From NCBI GenBank assembly GCA_002506705.1, contig DAYA01000065.1, positions 1-32,934 of the forward strand: a stretch of DNA of 32,934 nt, in the 5' to 3' direction. The notes beneath the pieces are model-generated. The model searched no databases and was not told the origin of the DNA. It saw nothing but the letters and a program-made list of their open reading frames with translations. The stretch is from Euryarchaeota archaeon UBA550 (GTDB lineage: Archaea > Thermoplasmatota > Poseidoniia > Poseidoniales > Poseidoniaceae). This document shows positions 8,065 through 16,800 of the stretch, in pieces (positions within the stretch are counted from its first letter, which is position 1; every line of letters starts with the position of its first letter). A program made the position numbers and the translations under genes.

Positions 8065-8628
8065 ATGGCAGAAGTCATTCTACTTCCCGAGGAGTATTGG
8101 GTGTTTGACTTCACGAGAGGAGTGGACCCCGATTTTGTTTGCCCATTCCCGTATCAAATAGGTCGCTACGATGAAGTCAGACCGGGTATGTACACTCACG
8201 AACTGTTCGGTGGAGAGAGAGATTTACACGTTGGAATTGATATCGGCGCACCAGTAGGTGAACCAATTCATTCCTTCGACAAAGGCGTAGTACACTCTCT
8301 AGGAGTAAACGATGAAGATGGCTCATACGGTCCAACCATCATCATAGAATATGAACTCGAAGGAAAGCCAATTTGGGCTCTCTATGGTCACTTGTCTATG
8401 GAATCTCTAGGCATGGTTCACGAAGGGATGGCTGTAGAAGAGGGCCAAGTTATTGCAACCGTTGGCGACAAGAGCGTCAACGGTGGCTGGGAGCCACACC
8501 TGCATTTCCAATTGTCCTGGGAAAAGCCAGAAGGGAATGACATGCCAGGAGTTGTAGCAAGAGAAGACCGGGAGTGGGCCCTCGAAAAGTATCCAGATCC
8601 AAGAATGGTCCTTGGTCCTCTATACTAG
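8065..8628 (+). CDS. M23-family (lysostaphin-like) metallopeptidase
   Basis: 187 residues from the ATG at 8065; a TTG four codons earlier (8053) is less likely. Metal ligands are complete: H55 and D59 (HVGID), H109 (YGHLS), and H145/H147 (PHLHF). Glycine-rich turns typical of LytM/lysostaphin enzymes are present (GAPVGEPIHSFDKG, GMAVEEGQVIATVGD). Family members cut glycine-containing peptide crosslinks of murein, which archaea lack, and I see no signal peptide or membrane helix, so the substrate is unknown. The protein is a bare domain with a short N-terminal extension (EEYWVFDF). It is a single plus-strand gene between two minus-strand operons; its TAG overlaps the TAG of the convergent Pgi/Pmi gene within CTAG. 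Transfer from bacteria is possible but cannot be shown from sequence alone. Confidence 0.85.
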   Translation: MAEVILLPEEYWVFDFTRGVDPDFVCPFPYQIGRYDEVRPGMYTHELFGGERDLHVGIDIGAPVGEPIHSFDKGVVHSLGVNDEDGSYGPTIIIEYELEGKPIWALYGHLSMESLGMVHEGMAVEEGQVIATVGDKSVNGGWEPHLHFQLSWEKPEGNDMPGVVAREDREWALEKYPDPRMVLGPLY

Positions 8629-9704
8629 TCGATTTGTGACAAGTATTCCTTTAGAGAAATAATTGGGTCAATTGCTGATGGGTCTTTTCCATGTAGTAAA
8701 GCGAGAGCAATAGATAGCCAATCCGTCATAATGCAAAGATGAAGTAAGCACTCTAGCAAACTTTCTCCATCACCGTGAATTTTCCAAGCCAATTCGGTTG
8801 GACAATTAGATACGAACCAATCCATTCTGTGTCGTACACGAGGATGGATTCCATCCCATGAGAGGAGAAGTAGTGCTTGGTCTGCAGCAGATGGGTCTTG
8901 ATCATCTCCAACTCCTCCCCATGCCACAGACTCGTTGTGATTCATTTCGGGGAACGCTCCAATACGTGCAAATCTGGATGAATTCTCATTCAACTGATTC
9001 TTGAAGCGGTTAACCGCTGGCATCAGTTCTTCAGGACCTAGTATAGCGATTGGGTTTTGCATTAGGTTTAGAGCAAGGCTAGCAACATCACCTTCTGGAT
9101 GGGTGATGATGTCATTATCTTCTACGGCTAATTGTAGTCTCATCAGTGCGTGTTCTGAGATTTCTGCCTGAAGTATTCCAATTTCCACAAGTAGTGATAA
9201 TTGTCTTGAAAATATGTGGCCAAAAGCGGACCTGGGTGGCTGGCCAGATGGACAGGAGATTAGGTATGCCCTCTCGGATAACTCACACATTCCTGCAAGT
9301 TCACCGCCGCTTGAAATCACTACAATTGTAGCATCATTCTTTAGCGCTTGGCGGCAAGCTTCGAGTGTTTCCTCTGTATTTCCTGAGTATGATGTTGCTA
9401 GGACTAGCCAGTCCGGTGTCCACCAGTTTGGTAGGTCATATCCCCTATGACATCTTACTGGAACCGCACCGCTTTCATCACACAAGACTGAGAGAAAATC
9501 TCCACCTGCTGCGGAACCCCCCATTCCAAGGCAGAGCACTCCACTCCAACCAGTGTCGAGGTCATCAAGCCAAGGCAACAACTCTCGGTTTACAGCCTCT
9601 CTTCCTTTGCGTATGTCGTTGACGAAGGACCGACTGAAACCGATCATGTCCTGCTTGTCAAGGGCGGTTGCCAAGCGAATCATGCCTTCTTCCATTTCAC
9701 TCAC
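8625..9704 (-). CDS. Bifunctional phosphoglucose/phosphomannose isomerase
   Basis: 359 residues, close to the archaeal Pgi/Pmi family length. It interconverts glucose-6-phosphate or mannose-6-phosphate with fructose-6-phosphate. The SIS-fold signatures are in order: GMGGSAAGGD (60-69), phosphate-binding SYSGNTEET (105-113), GQPPRSAFG (154-162), the NENSSRF stretch with the expected catalytic Glu (239-245), and MNHNE (254-258), where a His is the usual ring-opening base. The product feeds GlmS, encoded at 18787-20610, and mannose-based glycan synthesis. The start is GTG 9704, overlapping the NMD3 stop; an ATG at 9695 is an alternative. It is the last gene of the CcmAB-CcmC-CcmD-NMD3 operon. 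Confidence 0.92.
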   Translation of the reverse strand: MSEMEEGMIRLATALDKQDMIGFSRSFVNDIRKGREAVNRELLPWLDDLDTGWSGVLCLGMGGSAAGGDFLSVLCDESGAVPVRCHRGYDLPNWWTPDWLVLATSYSGNTEETLEACRQALKNDATIVVISSGGELAGMCELSERAYLISCPSGQPPRSAFGHIFSRQLSLLVEIGILQAEISEHALMRLQLAVEDNDIITHPEGDVASLALNLMQNPIAILGPEELMPAVNRFKNQLNENSSRFARIGAFPEMNHNESVAWGGVGDDQDPSAADQALLLLSWDGIHPRVRHRMDWFVSNCPTELAWKIHGDGESLLECLLHLCIMTDWLSIALALLHGKDPSAIDPIISLKEYLSQID

Positions 9705-10752
9705 CGTCCATCCCTAATCTTGGTAGACAAATCCATTCACCATCAATTCTTGCCAACAAAAGCTTCCTACCCGGCGTATGTTCGAACGGTAATCGAACAG
9801 CGGTCATCTTCCAATCGTTAGGGTCTAAGAATTCAGCAACAGATGCATCTTCGTTGATAGAATCGGCATAAACGAACTCACTTAGTCGTGCTACGACATT
9901 TGCGTTTTCCAAATCCCGCCAAGTTGCACCTGTTCTTTCACGTCTCTCGATTCGCTCGAGGATTGCACCTTCTCCCGTCCATGTTGAAGGCCGCCACAGG
10001 CTTCCTCTCCATCTAACTACATCACCTAATTCGTAGCCTGGTTTTCTGTAAAGAAGAGTTAGCCTTGTCAAGTCCACACCGTCTTTTCTGCCTACTACCG
10101 AGGTGGTTGTGGTAATTTGGCCACCATGCTGTGAGATTAGGTGCCTACCCCAAGCTCTCGCTAGGGCTTTCGAGCCAAGAACAACGTCATATCCCCCGGT
10201 AACAGGCCCCTCTTTCGTGATGAAGAACATCGGGTCATCGGGCATCTCTGCTAGAACTGTATCGAGCGTAGCCCGCAGTGTTTGGAACTCTTCTTCAGAT
10301 AACCTACGTGCACTTGAGCGTAGTTGAACGGTGGCTTCGAAATAATTCCCAGCACGTCTTGTGCATGTAAGGCATACTCCGTTTGACATACGAGCACGCA
10401 TAGTATGCTGCTCGGTGTAGAGGAGGTTGTCGATTACCCCTTCAATCTCTAAGTGGATTAGTGTATGTCTTCCATCGACCTCTTGGGCCATAAGTCCCAA
10501 TTCTAAATCTTCGATTTCTGAATGGAACTCAACGTTTCTTGCCACTAATTCGTGCCACAGGTCTTCATCGTCAACGTTACTCCATTTGCCTTGGAAATCA
10601 ATAATTCCACATCTTGCACACTTTGTCCAAGGTGCGTTCTTTGGAACTTTAGCAAGTGTTACTCTATCCCTAGTACACTTCTCACACATCCTATCTGTGA
10701 ATAGTGGGGGGTCTGCTCCGCAGACTAGACAGAATTCACCACCAAGGTCCAT
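9697..10752 (-). CDS. nmd3: NMD3-family ribosome biogenesis protein
   Basis: 351 residues. Four CxxC pairs mark the NMD3 N-terminal zinc region: FCLVCG (C8/C11), MCEKC (C23/C26), KCARCG (C45/C48) and VCLTC (C127/C130). The last is followed by the family signature RRAGNYFEATVQLR. The C-terminal half (from about 230) is predicted beta-rich, as in the eIF5A/SH3-like NMD3 domains. In eukaryotes NMD3 binds the 60S subunit as an export and quality-control factor; archaeal homologues are thought to act in late large-subunit maturation. The eukaryotic C-terminal nuclear transport tail is absent, as expected. A GGGGTGGAG site lies in the 14-nt gap before the ATG at 10752. Its place between heme-export and sugar-isomerase genes looks like housekeeping co-transcription. 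Confidence 0.92.
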   Translation of the reverse strand: MDLGGEFCLVCGADPPLFTDRMCEKCTRDRVTLAKVPKNAPWTKCARCGIIDFQGKWSNVDDEDLWHELVARNVEFHSEIEDLELGLMAQEVDGRHTLIHLEIEGVIDNLLYTEQHTMRARMSNGVCLTCTRRAGNYFEATVQLRSSARRLSEEEFQTLRATLDTVLAEMPDDPMFFITKEGPVTGGYDVVLGSKALARAWGRHLISQHGGQITTTTSVVGRKDGVDLTRLTLLYRKPGYELGDVVRWRGSLWRPSTWTGEGAILERIERRERTGATWRDLENANVVARLSEFVYADSINEDASVAEFLDPNDWKMTAVRLPFEHTPGRKLLLARIDGEWICLPRLGMDGE

Positions 10753-10766
10753 GACTCCACCCCTGA

Positions 10767-10916
10767 TTACTCAGATTCATCCCGGGCTAAAGCCTTCTCC
10801 AAAGAATCGATTTTGTTTTGCAAGGTTTTGGACCTAGCAAAAACAGTCCAAGTCCAAAGGGCGAGTGCACCAATCATACCTAGGTATGCTACGGTAAGGT
10901 AGGTTTGACCACTCAT
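10767..10916 (-). CDS. ccmD: CcmD-like small heme-exporter membrane protein
   Basis: 49 residues: one N-terminal hydrophobic segment (about 5-27, LTVAYLGMIGALALWTWTVF) and a charged helical tail (KTLQNKIDSLEKALARDESE). This is the size and layout of CcmD, the small subunit that helps release holo-CcmE from the CcmABC heme exporter in bacteria. CcmD sequences are very divergent, so the call rests on topology and on the position directly after ccmC. The ATG at 10916 overlaps the ccmC stop (ATGA). It ends with TAA at 10769-10767, 14 nt before the NMD3 start. Confidence 0.72.
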   Translation of the reverse strand: MSGQTYLTVAYLGMIGALALWTWTVFARSKTLQNKIDSLEKALARDESE

Positions 10917-11635
10917 CTCATCCTCTCCTCGTATTGGCCCTGCAATTCCTCTAAGCGCATTTCCAATTTAGTTAGTCGCATACCAGCCATGACGTATCCT
11001 ACGGTTAAGGTAGTGAACGAGATGGCTCCAAGGAATAGTACAATGCTCATGTCAGAATTTAGTGAACCTTCCGAGGTTGCAACAACCGGTCCAGGGTGCC
11101 TAATTTGCCAAAGTCTAGTTGCGATGTAAGTCAGAGGAACCAAAGCGAATCCAAACATTCCGAAGGCGGCAAATGTGTCTCTAGTTTCTACACCATCAGG
11201 TTGCGACCTTCGCCCCATTACGAGGTACAGAGAAAGAAGTGTTAGTATCGCAAACGTGTTCAATCTAACATCGGTCCAATCCCAAGGAACTCCCCATTCA
11301 GCAGCACCCCAAATACATCCGGACCAAACACACATCAGTCCAGTTGCTAGACCAGCTTCGCTGCTAGCGACATGCAGTCTCCACGCCCAATCGCTTCTTT
11401 TGAAAAACCAGTAAATCGAGCCGACAAAAAGTAAGCCAAATGCGATCATTGCAGCCCAAGCGCTTGGTACGTGCCAGTAGAAAATCCTCTGGGCTTCTGG
11501 TGCCTTGAAAGCACTGATTGAAACAGATGGTGCCCACATCATTCCCAGCCACAAAGTCACGGCAGCCCCGGCAAAACCGAGCATTGCCACGACCTCACCT
11601 TTGATGTTCATGTCTAACGCCCGCATGGCGCTCAT
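10913..11635 (-). CDS. ccmC: Heme exporter protein CcmC
   Basis: 240 residues from the ATG at 11635; a TTG two codons earlier (11641) is possible. About six membrane helices are seen. The outer-face heme-binding elements are present: H55 in YWHVPSAW, the Trp-rich WWD-like segment WGAAEWGVPWDWTD (about 109-122), and a second histidine, H180, in LWQIRHPGP. These define CcmC, which presents heme to the chaperone CcmE in cytochrome c maturation system I. The WWD motif is a diverged form compared with the bacterial WGTWWVWD. A charged coiled stretch (RLTKLEMRLEELQ) follows the last helix. It is 9 nt after the CcmA-CcmB-like fusion and overlaps ccmD, so the exporter is encoded as one unit. ccmE, ccmF and ccmH are not in the window. 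Confidence 0.88.
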   Translation of the reverse strand: MSAMRALDMNIKGEVVAMLGFAGAAVTLWLGMMWAPSVSISAFKAPEAQRIFYWHVPSAWAAMIAFGLLFVGSIYWFFKRSDWAWRLHVASSEAGLATGLMCVWSGCIWGAAEWGVPWDWTDVRLNTFAILTLLSLYLVMGRRSQPDGVETRDTFAAFGMFGFALVPLTYIATRLWQIRHPGPVVATSEGSLNSDMSIVLFLGAISFTTLTVGYVMAGMRLTKLEMRLEELQGQYEERMR

Positions 11636-11644
11636 CTTCAATGT

Positions 11645-12823
11645 TCACGCTGTTAGCGTATCAACAACAAGCGCCCATGGTAGAATTAGAATCGGCGTGA
11701 GAAGTCTAATCATGACTGCATTGGGTCTTGCCAGGCGGAGGGTAGCATTGCTCAGCAATCCTACTACCGCTTCGGTTGCAGCACCGAGTATAGCACCAGC
11801 GAGAATCAACTCCAAATTCAATTCAGAGGTAATTGCAGATGCTAACAATGTAAGGCCACCGCACAAGATTAGTGAATGAATAATTGCATTTTGAGGAATA
11901 GCGGATTTTGTGCTCCACCATGCATATGCTCTGTTCTCAAGACTTAGCCTGTGGATTGGATTTCCGCACAGGCCGGCTGTTAGAGCAGGTGCGAGGATAA
12001 ACGCATTCAGGATTCTTCCTTCTAACTGAGATGGGTCTAGTAATGCAAGCATTGCTCCCAATGTTAGCAGTCCAGCGATTCCATTGTTAGCTAATCCTGA
12101 TAGAGTTCTAAGATTTAGGCGATGCCCGACACTTGATTTGCGTGGATTTCCTTTCTTTATTGGAGTGAACTTTCCGTCATCCTGTGTGAATTCTTCTTCT
12201 TCATATGGAAATCGAATCACTCTATGTGAAACTTCGATAATCCTTGAGTCATGGCTTGAGACGAGTATAGCGTGTCCACCCGCCGCTAGATTTCTCAAGG
12301 TGTCTGCTAATTTCTTGATAGAATCATCATCAAGCCCACTGTCCGGCTCGTCCAGTAAAACTGCAACAGGAGTTTGAGAAATCATCGCAGGTATCAATCC
12401 GGATAGAAGGGCTACCTTTCTTCTCTGACCACCCGAAAGCATAGCAATTCTGTCATGGATTCTGTGATCTAATCCCCAAGTTTTCAGTAAACCTTCCACA
12501 TCAAAGTCAAATCCTGCAGCATCGAGAATTCTCTCCCCTACTAACTCGTCACCCATTACGCAATCATCTTGTAAGCAAAGGCCAAAAGTCGGTCTTCCTC
12601 TCCTACCCTCTGAATCCCTAACCAACTGCTCAGAAATCGTCGCAGAACCATTTTCCAGAGGAATCAATCCAGAAGCGGTTTCAATCACGGTTGATTTACC
12701 GCATCCGTTCTCTCCAGCAAGACACACAATATCGCCGCTGTTCACCGATATTGACCATTTGTCAAGAACCTTTGACCGCCCTCTAAGGACGGTGGCCTCT
12801 GACAATTCAATGATGCCCATCAT
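11645..12823 (-). CDS. ABC heme exporter, CcmA ATPase fused to CcmB-like membrane domain
   Basis: 392 residues. Residues 1-205 are an ABC ATPase: Walker A GENGCGKST (37-45), signature LSGGQRRK (129-136), Walker B VAVLLDEP (153-160) and switch H191. After a charged linker (205-235), residues about 240-392 form four or five membrane helices that include LTLGAMLALL and ILAGAILGAATEAVVGLL. In bacteria CcmA and CcmB are separate proteins; here the ATPase and permease are one chain directly upstream of ccmC. I infer the membrane part is the CcmB equivalent from context and topology. It is shorter than typical CcmB (about 220 residues, six helices), so helices may be missing. The ATG at 12823 (or 12820) lies 3 bp from the divergent rhomboid start, leaving little room for two ordinary promoters. 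Confidence 0.75.
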   Translation of the reverse strand: MMGIIELSEATVLRGRSKVLDKWSISVNSGDIVCLAGENGCGKSTVIETASGLIPLENGSATISEQLVRDSEGRRGRPTFGLCLQDDCVMGDELVGERILDAAGFDFDVEGLLKTWGLDHRIHDRIAMLSGGQRRKVALLSGLIPAMISQTPVAVLLDEPDSGLDDDSIKKLADTLRNLAAGGHAILVSSHDSRIIEVSHRVIRFPYEEEEFTQDDGKFTPIKKGNPRKSSVGHRLNLRTLSGLANNGIAGLLTLGAMLALLDPSQLEGRILNAFILAPALTAGLCGNPIHRLSLENRAYAWWSTKSAIPQNAIIHSLILCGGLTLLASAITSELNLELILAGAILGAATEAVVGLLSNATLRLARPNAVMIRLLTPILILPWALVVDTLTA

Positions 12824-12826
12824 GAC

Positions 12827-13780
12827 ATGCGAGGGACCGCATTGCCTTCAAGCCGACCCCTCCTCCGGCTGTACATGGAGGAGGTACTTTTCGCGCTTTG
12901 GGTAGCAGCGATTCTTGGCCCTCTTGCTTGGTCATGGTACCACAAAGCCTCGATTGCCATGGCAATGACATTGTCTCTTTTATTCGGATACATTGTCCAA
13001 TTGATGTGGGGATGGACTCTTGAAAATGACCAACTATCCGAGCTTTATGTTCGAGTTGTTATGATTCCTGCTTTGGTTGAAAGTGGCCACATTCACACTC
13101 TGATAACTAGCGGTTTCCTACATTCTTGGAATAGTCCTCTCCACGTACTTGGAAATATCGTGATTATTGCCCTAGTTGGCATACCTCTTGAAGACAGACT
13201 TGGCAGAGGGAAATGGTTGATTTCATACATGATTGGATTGTTGGGTGGATCTATTGCTTGGACGATAGCAAACGGGGGCTCATACAATCCTGCTTTAGGG
13301 GCATCAGGTGCTGCATTTGGGATACTAGGTGCATACCTTTGTGGATGGCCAGAAGACGAGGTCTTTTTCCCGATGATTCTTATCAGAAAATGGCCGGTTC
13401 AATTTATCGCTTTGTTTTACTTTGGATTCGAGATTTACAAAGCGTGGCAGGTATACGGATTATCACAGGCCAGCCACGTAGCTCACATAGCCCACTTTGG
13501 CGGTTTTATTTTGGCTTACGCAACTCTGCCGATATTGAAGAGAAATATCGAATGGGAAGGAGAGGTAGAGTTAGTTGAAATTTCAAGTGAAAATCCGTTC
13601 GAAGGCGTTGACGATTTAGTCAAACGTCTGCAAGAAGAAGGTGACGAAAAAGAAACACGCCAAGCATGGCTTGAGGAAATTGCTGATAGGGCCAAATGTC
13701 CGGTTTGTGGAGGAAATTTGCACCTAAAAAAGATGAGAATCAGATGCGACTCCGATTCATCGCATGTAGCATGGCCTTGA
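12827..13780 (+). CDS. Rhomboid intramembrane serine protease with C-terminal zinc ribbon
   Basis: 317 residues. A six- to seven-helix rhomboid core carries the full catalytic set: H106-x3-N110 (HVLGN), S160 in GASGAAFG, and H223 in HIAHFGG. H99 of FLHSW is also family-typical. After the core comes an acidic helical stretch (about 242-285) and a cytosolic-type zinc knuckle: C291-PV-C294 with C307 and H313 as candidate ligands. Rhomboids cut membrane proteins within or near their transmembrane segment. The ATG at 12827 is only 3 bp from the divergent CcmAB start; M17 (12875) is an alternative that leaves about 50 bp for a promoter and keeps the first helix. The stop is embedded in a GTA-loop palindrome. 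The next gene encodes a subtilase whose tail is also a zinc ribbon. Confidence 0.9.
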   Translation: MRGTALPSSRPLLRLYMEEVLFALWVAAILGPLAWSWYHKASIAMAMTLSLLFGYIVQLMWGWTLENDQLSELYVRVVMIPALVESGHIHTLITSGFLHSWNSPLHVLGNIVIIALVGIPLEDRLGRGKWLISYMIGLLGGSIAWTIANGGSYNPALGASGAAFGILGAYLCGWPEDEVFFPMILIRKWPVQFIALFYFGFEIYKAWQVYGLSQASHVAHIAHFGGFILAYATLPILKRNIEWEGEVELVEISSENPFEGVDDLVKRLQEEGDEKETRQAWLEEIADRAKCPVCGGNLHLKKMRIRCDSDSSHVAWP

Positions 13781-13795
13781 GTCCCGTAGGGACTC
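13779..13795 (+). promoter_or_regulatory. Palindrome / hairpin GAGTCCC-GTA-GGGACTC at the rhomboid stop
   Basis: A perfect 7-bp inverted repeat around a GTA loop, overlapping the TGA of the rhomboid gene (13778-13780). Its centre lies 47 bp before that of a second palindrome with the same core. There is no U-tract after it, so a simple intrinsic terminator is not clearly supported; it may be an RNA 3' end signal or an operator. Confidence 0.55.
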
Positions 13796-13823
13796 GGAGC
13801 CACCCAAGGTTCATGTGTAATGT

Positions 13824-13844
13824 AATCCGCCCGTAGGGCGGGTT
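13824..13844 (+). promoter_or_regulatory. Palindrome / hairpin with CCC-GTA-GGG core before the subtilase start
   Basis: Arms AATCCGCCC and GGGCGGGTT flank a GTA loop: nine pairs, one of them a T-G wobble. It ends 7 nt before the ATG at 13852. An AT-rich TGTAATGTAAT lies just upstream (13821 partly overlapping) at about the distance of a TATA element from a leaderless start. The palindrome would then sit between TATA and start like an operator, or in a short 5' UTR like a translational hairpin. Confidence 0.55.
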
Positions 13845-13851
13845 GGAATCC

Positions 13852-16800
13852 ATGAGAGGAATTAAAGCACTACTTCTCGCTATCGTTTTTCTCATTGCAG
13901 ACATGTCTGCGCTAACTTCCGCAATGCCGGCCGATGAGCCAGAAATTGGGGAAGAAATAACCGAAGAAATGGCAGATAGGATGCCATTTAGAGGTGAAAG
14001 GCATGCAACCGAGGAATATGGTTGGTGGTTTGCATACGGGCCCGATTCAAACTTTGACGGCATGGATGATCGCCTAGAACAGGTAATCGCAGGAGATGTG
14101 TCACAGTCCACAACAGCAATTATTGGTGCGGATGGTAGAAAGACAGTCGCAATCGTCGTCGATTATGCGTGGCACCCTGGACAAGAGGAAGTCGACGAGT
14201 TAGTCGCTTTACTACGAAACCATGGCTGGGATGCTGAAGGTTCATGGTTCCAAGTAATGGATTCAATCGATTCGATTGTGGTCGACCACGTTCCAGTCAG
14301 CGCTCTTCTTGAGATTCATGCTATTGAATCAGTTGTTGTTGTTGAAATGCAGAACGTGATGTATCCAACATTAGAAAGCGCAAATCCTGCGACTAGAATT
14401 CAGCCGTCAGATGTCTACAGTGGAACTGTGTATGACAGAGGATACGACGGAGAAGGCGTTGTAATCGCTGTACTCGACAGTGGAGTTGACAATGAACACC
14501 GCTCTCTAAACGACTTCGATGATGAGAATGATGAGCCTGATTTGGACCCTAATTCCTATGACGACCAAAAGTGGGTTGCAGGATATGATGCAACTAGCCA
14601 AGCATCCAACCCGGATGGTTCACAAGACCCAGACGATGGACAAGGCCACGGTACTCACGTTGCAGGGATTGCTCTTGGAACTGGGGATTCCAGCAGAGTC
14701 CATATCGGCGCAGCGCCCGGTGCTTTCCTTGTTGATATCAAGGTCCTAACCGATAGCGGTGGTACAAATTCGCAGAACTCATTGAACGGGATTCAATGGA
14801 TGATAAACAACGTTGACACCGATTGGGGTAACGGTGCAAAAGGTATCCAAATTGGCCAAATGTCGTTTGGGTCGATTGGAAACCCAATCAATCAAGACAA
14901 CGGCGACAACGGCACGGGTGCCGAAGCACGTCTTGTGAACAATGCAACATACAACGCAGGTATAGCATGTATCATTGCAGCTGGAAACGATGGCAAGCAA
15001 AGAATTGCATCACCAGGAAGCGCAGATGGTGCGATTACAATCGGTTCAGCAGACAATGCCGACACGATTAACCGCACCGATGATTTCATGGCGTCTTACT
15101 CCAATACTGGGCCTAGATTGAGCGACAATGATAATGATGACTGGGACGAATTAAAGCCCGACTTGGTCGCATTCGGAAGTGGAATTTACTCAGCATCAGC
15201 AGCAACAGGTACATCGTTCCCCGGTACGCCTCGCCCCGAAGCTGACAACGCTTACGAATCAAAAGACGGAACGTCAATGGCAACACCTCTAGTCTCCGGT
15301 GTTGTAGCCTTAATGCTCCAAGCGGATTCAAGCCTAAGTCCGGTTGAAATCAAGGATATACTACGCAACTCCAGTGAGCAAAAGGGTAGCGCATCTGAGC
15401 CTAGTGTGTCAAACAGATGGAATTCTGATTGGGGATTCGGTTCTCTCGATGCATCATGTGCAGTTGACACAGTTTTGGGCAGGTCATGCACTCCTTTCAC
15501 CGACGGAGGAGGCGGCGGTGGAGTCATCGTCGACCCACCAAACGAATCCGATGAAGGAATCATTTTCGATACTCCTGAGAATGGAACATGGTTACTGACT
15601 GGAGATATGATGGAGTTAGAAGGCCGAATTATTGCTGATACAGGTCCATGGAATAGTGTTCAGGTTAGATTGACTCAGTATTACGAAGAAGATGACGAAG
15701 TTGTATTGATGGATTGGCAGGAAGCATCGGTGCAAAACCTGTCATGGTCATTCAACGACCTTATCCCTACAAGTTGGTATGACGCTGATGAAACAGCTGT
15801 GGTTATCGAAGTACAGGCCCTAGGTAGTGGCGACATGGTTTCAAATGCCGCACATTGGGTGAGAATCGGAAGAATGTCGGCTACATTCGGCTCGCCATCA
15901 TCTGGATCCACGCTTTCCGATACGGTCTCTTTCAGTGGTACAGCACAGGGAATTGAACCAAGCGAGTTGATTTTCAGGGTAGACTCCGGAGAATGGAGTT
16001 CCGTTTACACATTCGATGAAGAAGACTACGAAGCGCAAGATTGGTCGTTCACTTGGGATTCAACCGAAGTCGATGATGGGTCTCACAAGATATCTATTCG
16101 CTTGGTCAATAAGAGCGGACTCGAATCAGATATCGTTCGCAGAACTTACACAATAGACAACCTCCCACCTGCTCCTGAGTTAAGATTCCAGGGTTCAGTC
16201 GAGGTATATGACCGAGACGACTTGCCAGCAAGCAGTGCAATTGCAGGAACAATTCTAGAAATTAGATTCAATGTGGTAAATACTGGCGATTTAGACGCTA
16301 CTGATTTACACCTCAAACTAGATGCACCAGGAAGTGAATCCAGCACATATCCAAGCGAAGGCAAAATTCCGAGGCTAAACCAAGGTGAAACCATCGCTGT
16401 AACTCTATGGTGGTGGGCAACTGAGGCAGGTACTCATGATGTGACCATCCAAATAGACCCTAACGGTGCAATGAATGATGATGATAGTGACAATGAGTAC
16501 ACATTCCAATTCGAGGTAGAAGAGCGGCCTCTTGAGCCAACACTTCGATTCCTTACTAGCGCAGTCACTACCTCAAAGCCAATCCCGCAACCGAGTGACG
16601 GTGATGACAAAAAGCCGTATGAGATACGAGTTAGAGTCGACAATTTGGGTCGCACTGATGCTACAGACATCAAAATGACACTATACACATACGTCGAAAA
16701 TGGATTTACTGAAACCGGATCTAACACGATTTCGGTTATTCCGGGCTCAGACACCTCATCTGGAAAGGCTGAAACCGTTTTCTCATATACTCACGATGAA

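Noticed and set aside
13843..13851. TTG at 13843 as start of the subtilase
   Set aside because: It lies within the palindrome arm and adds only three residues before a good signal peptide that starts at ATG 13852.
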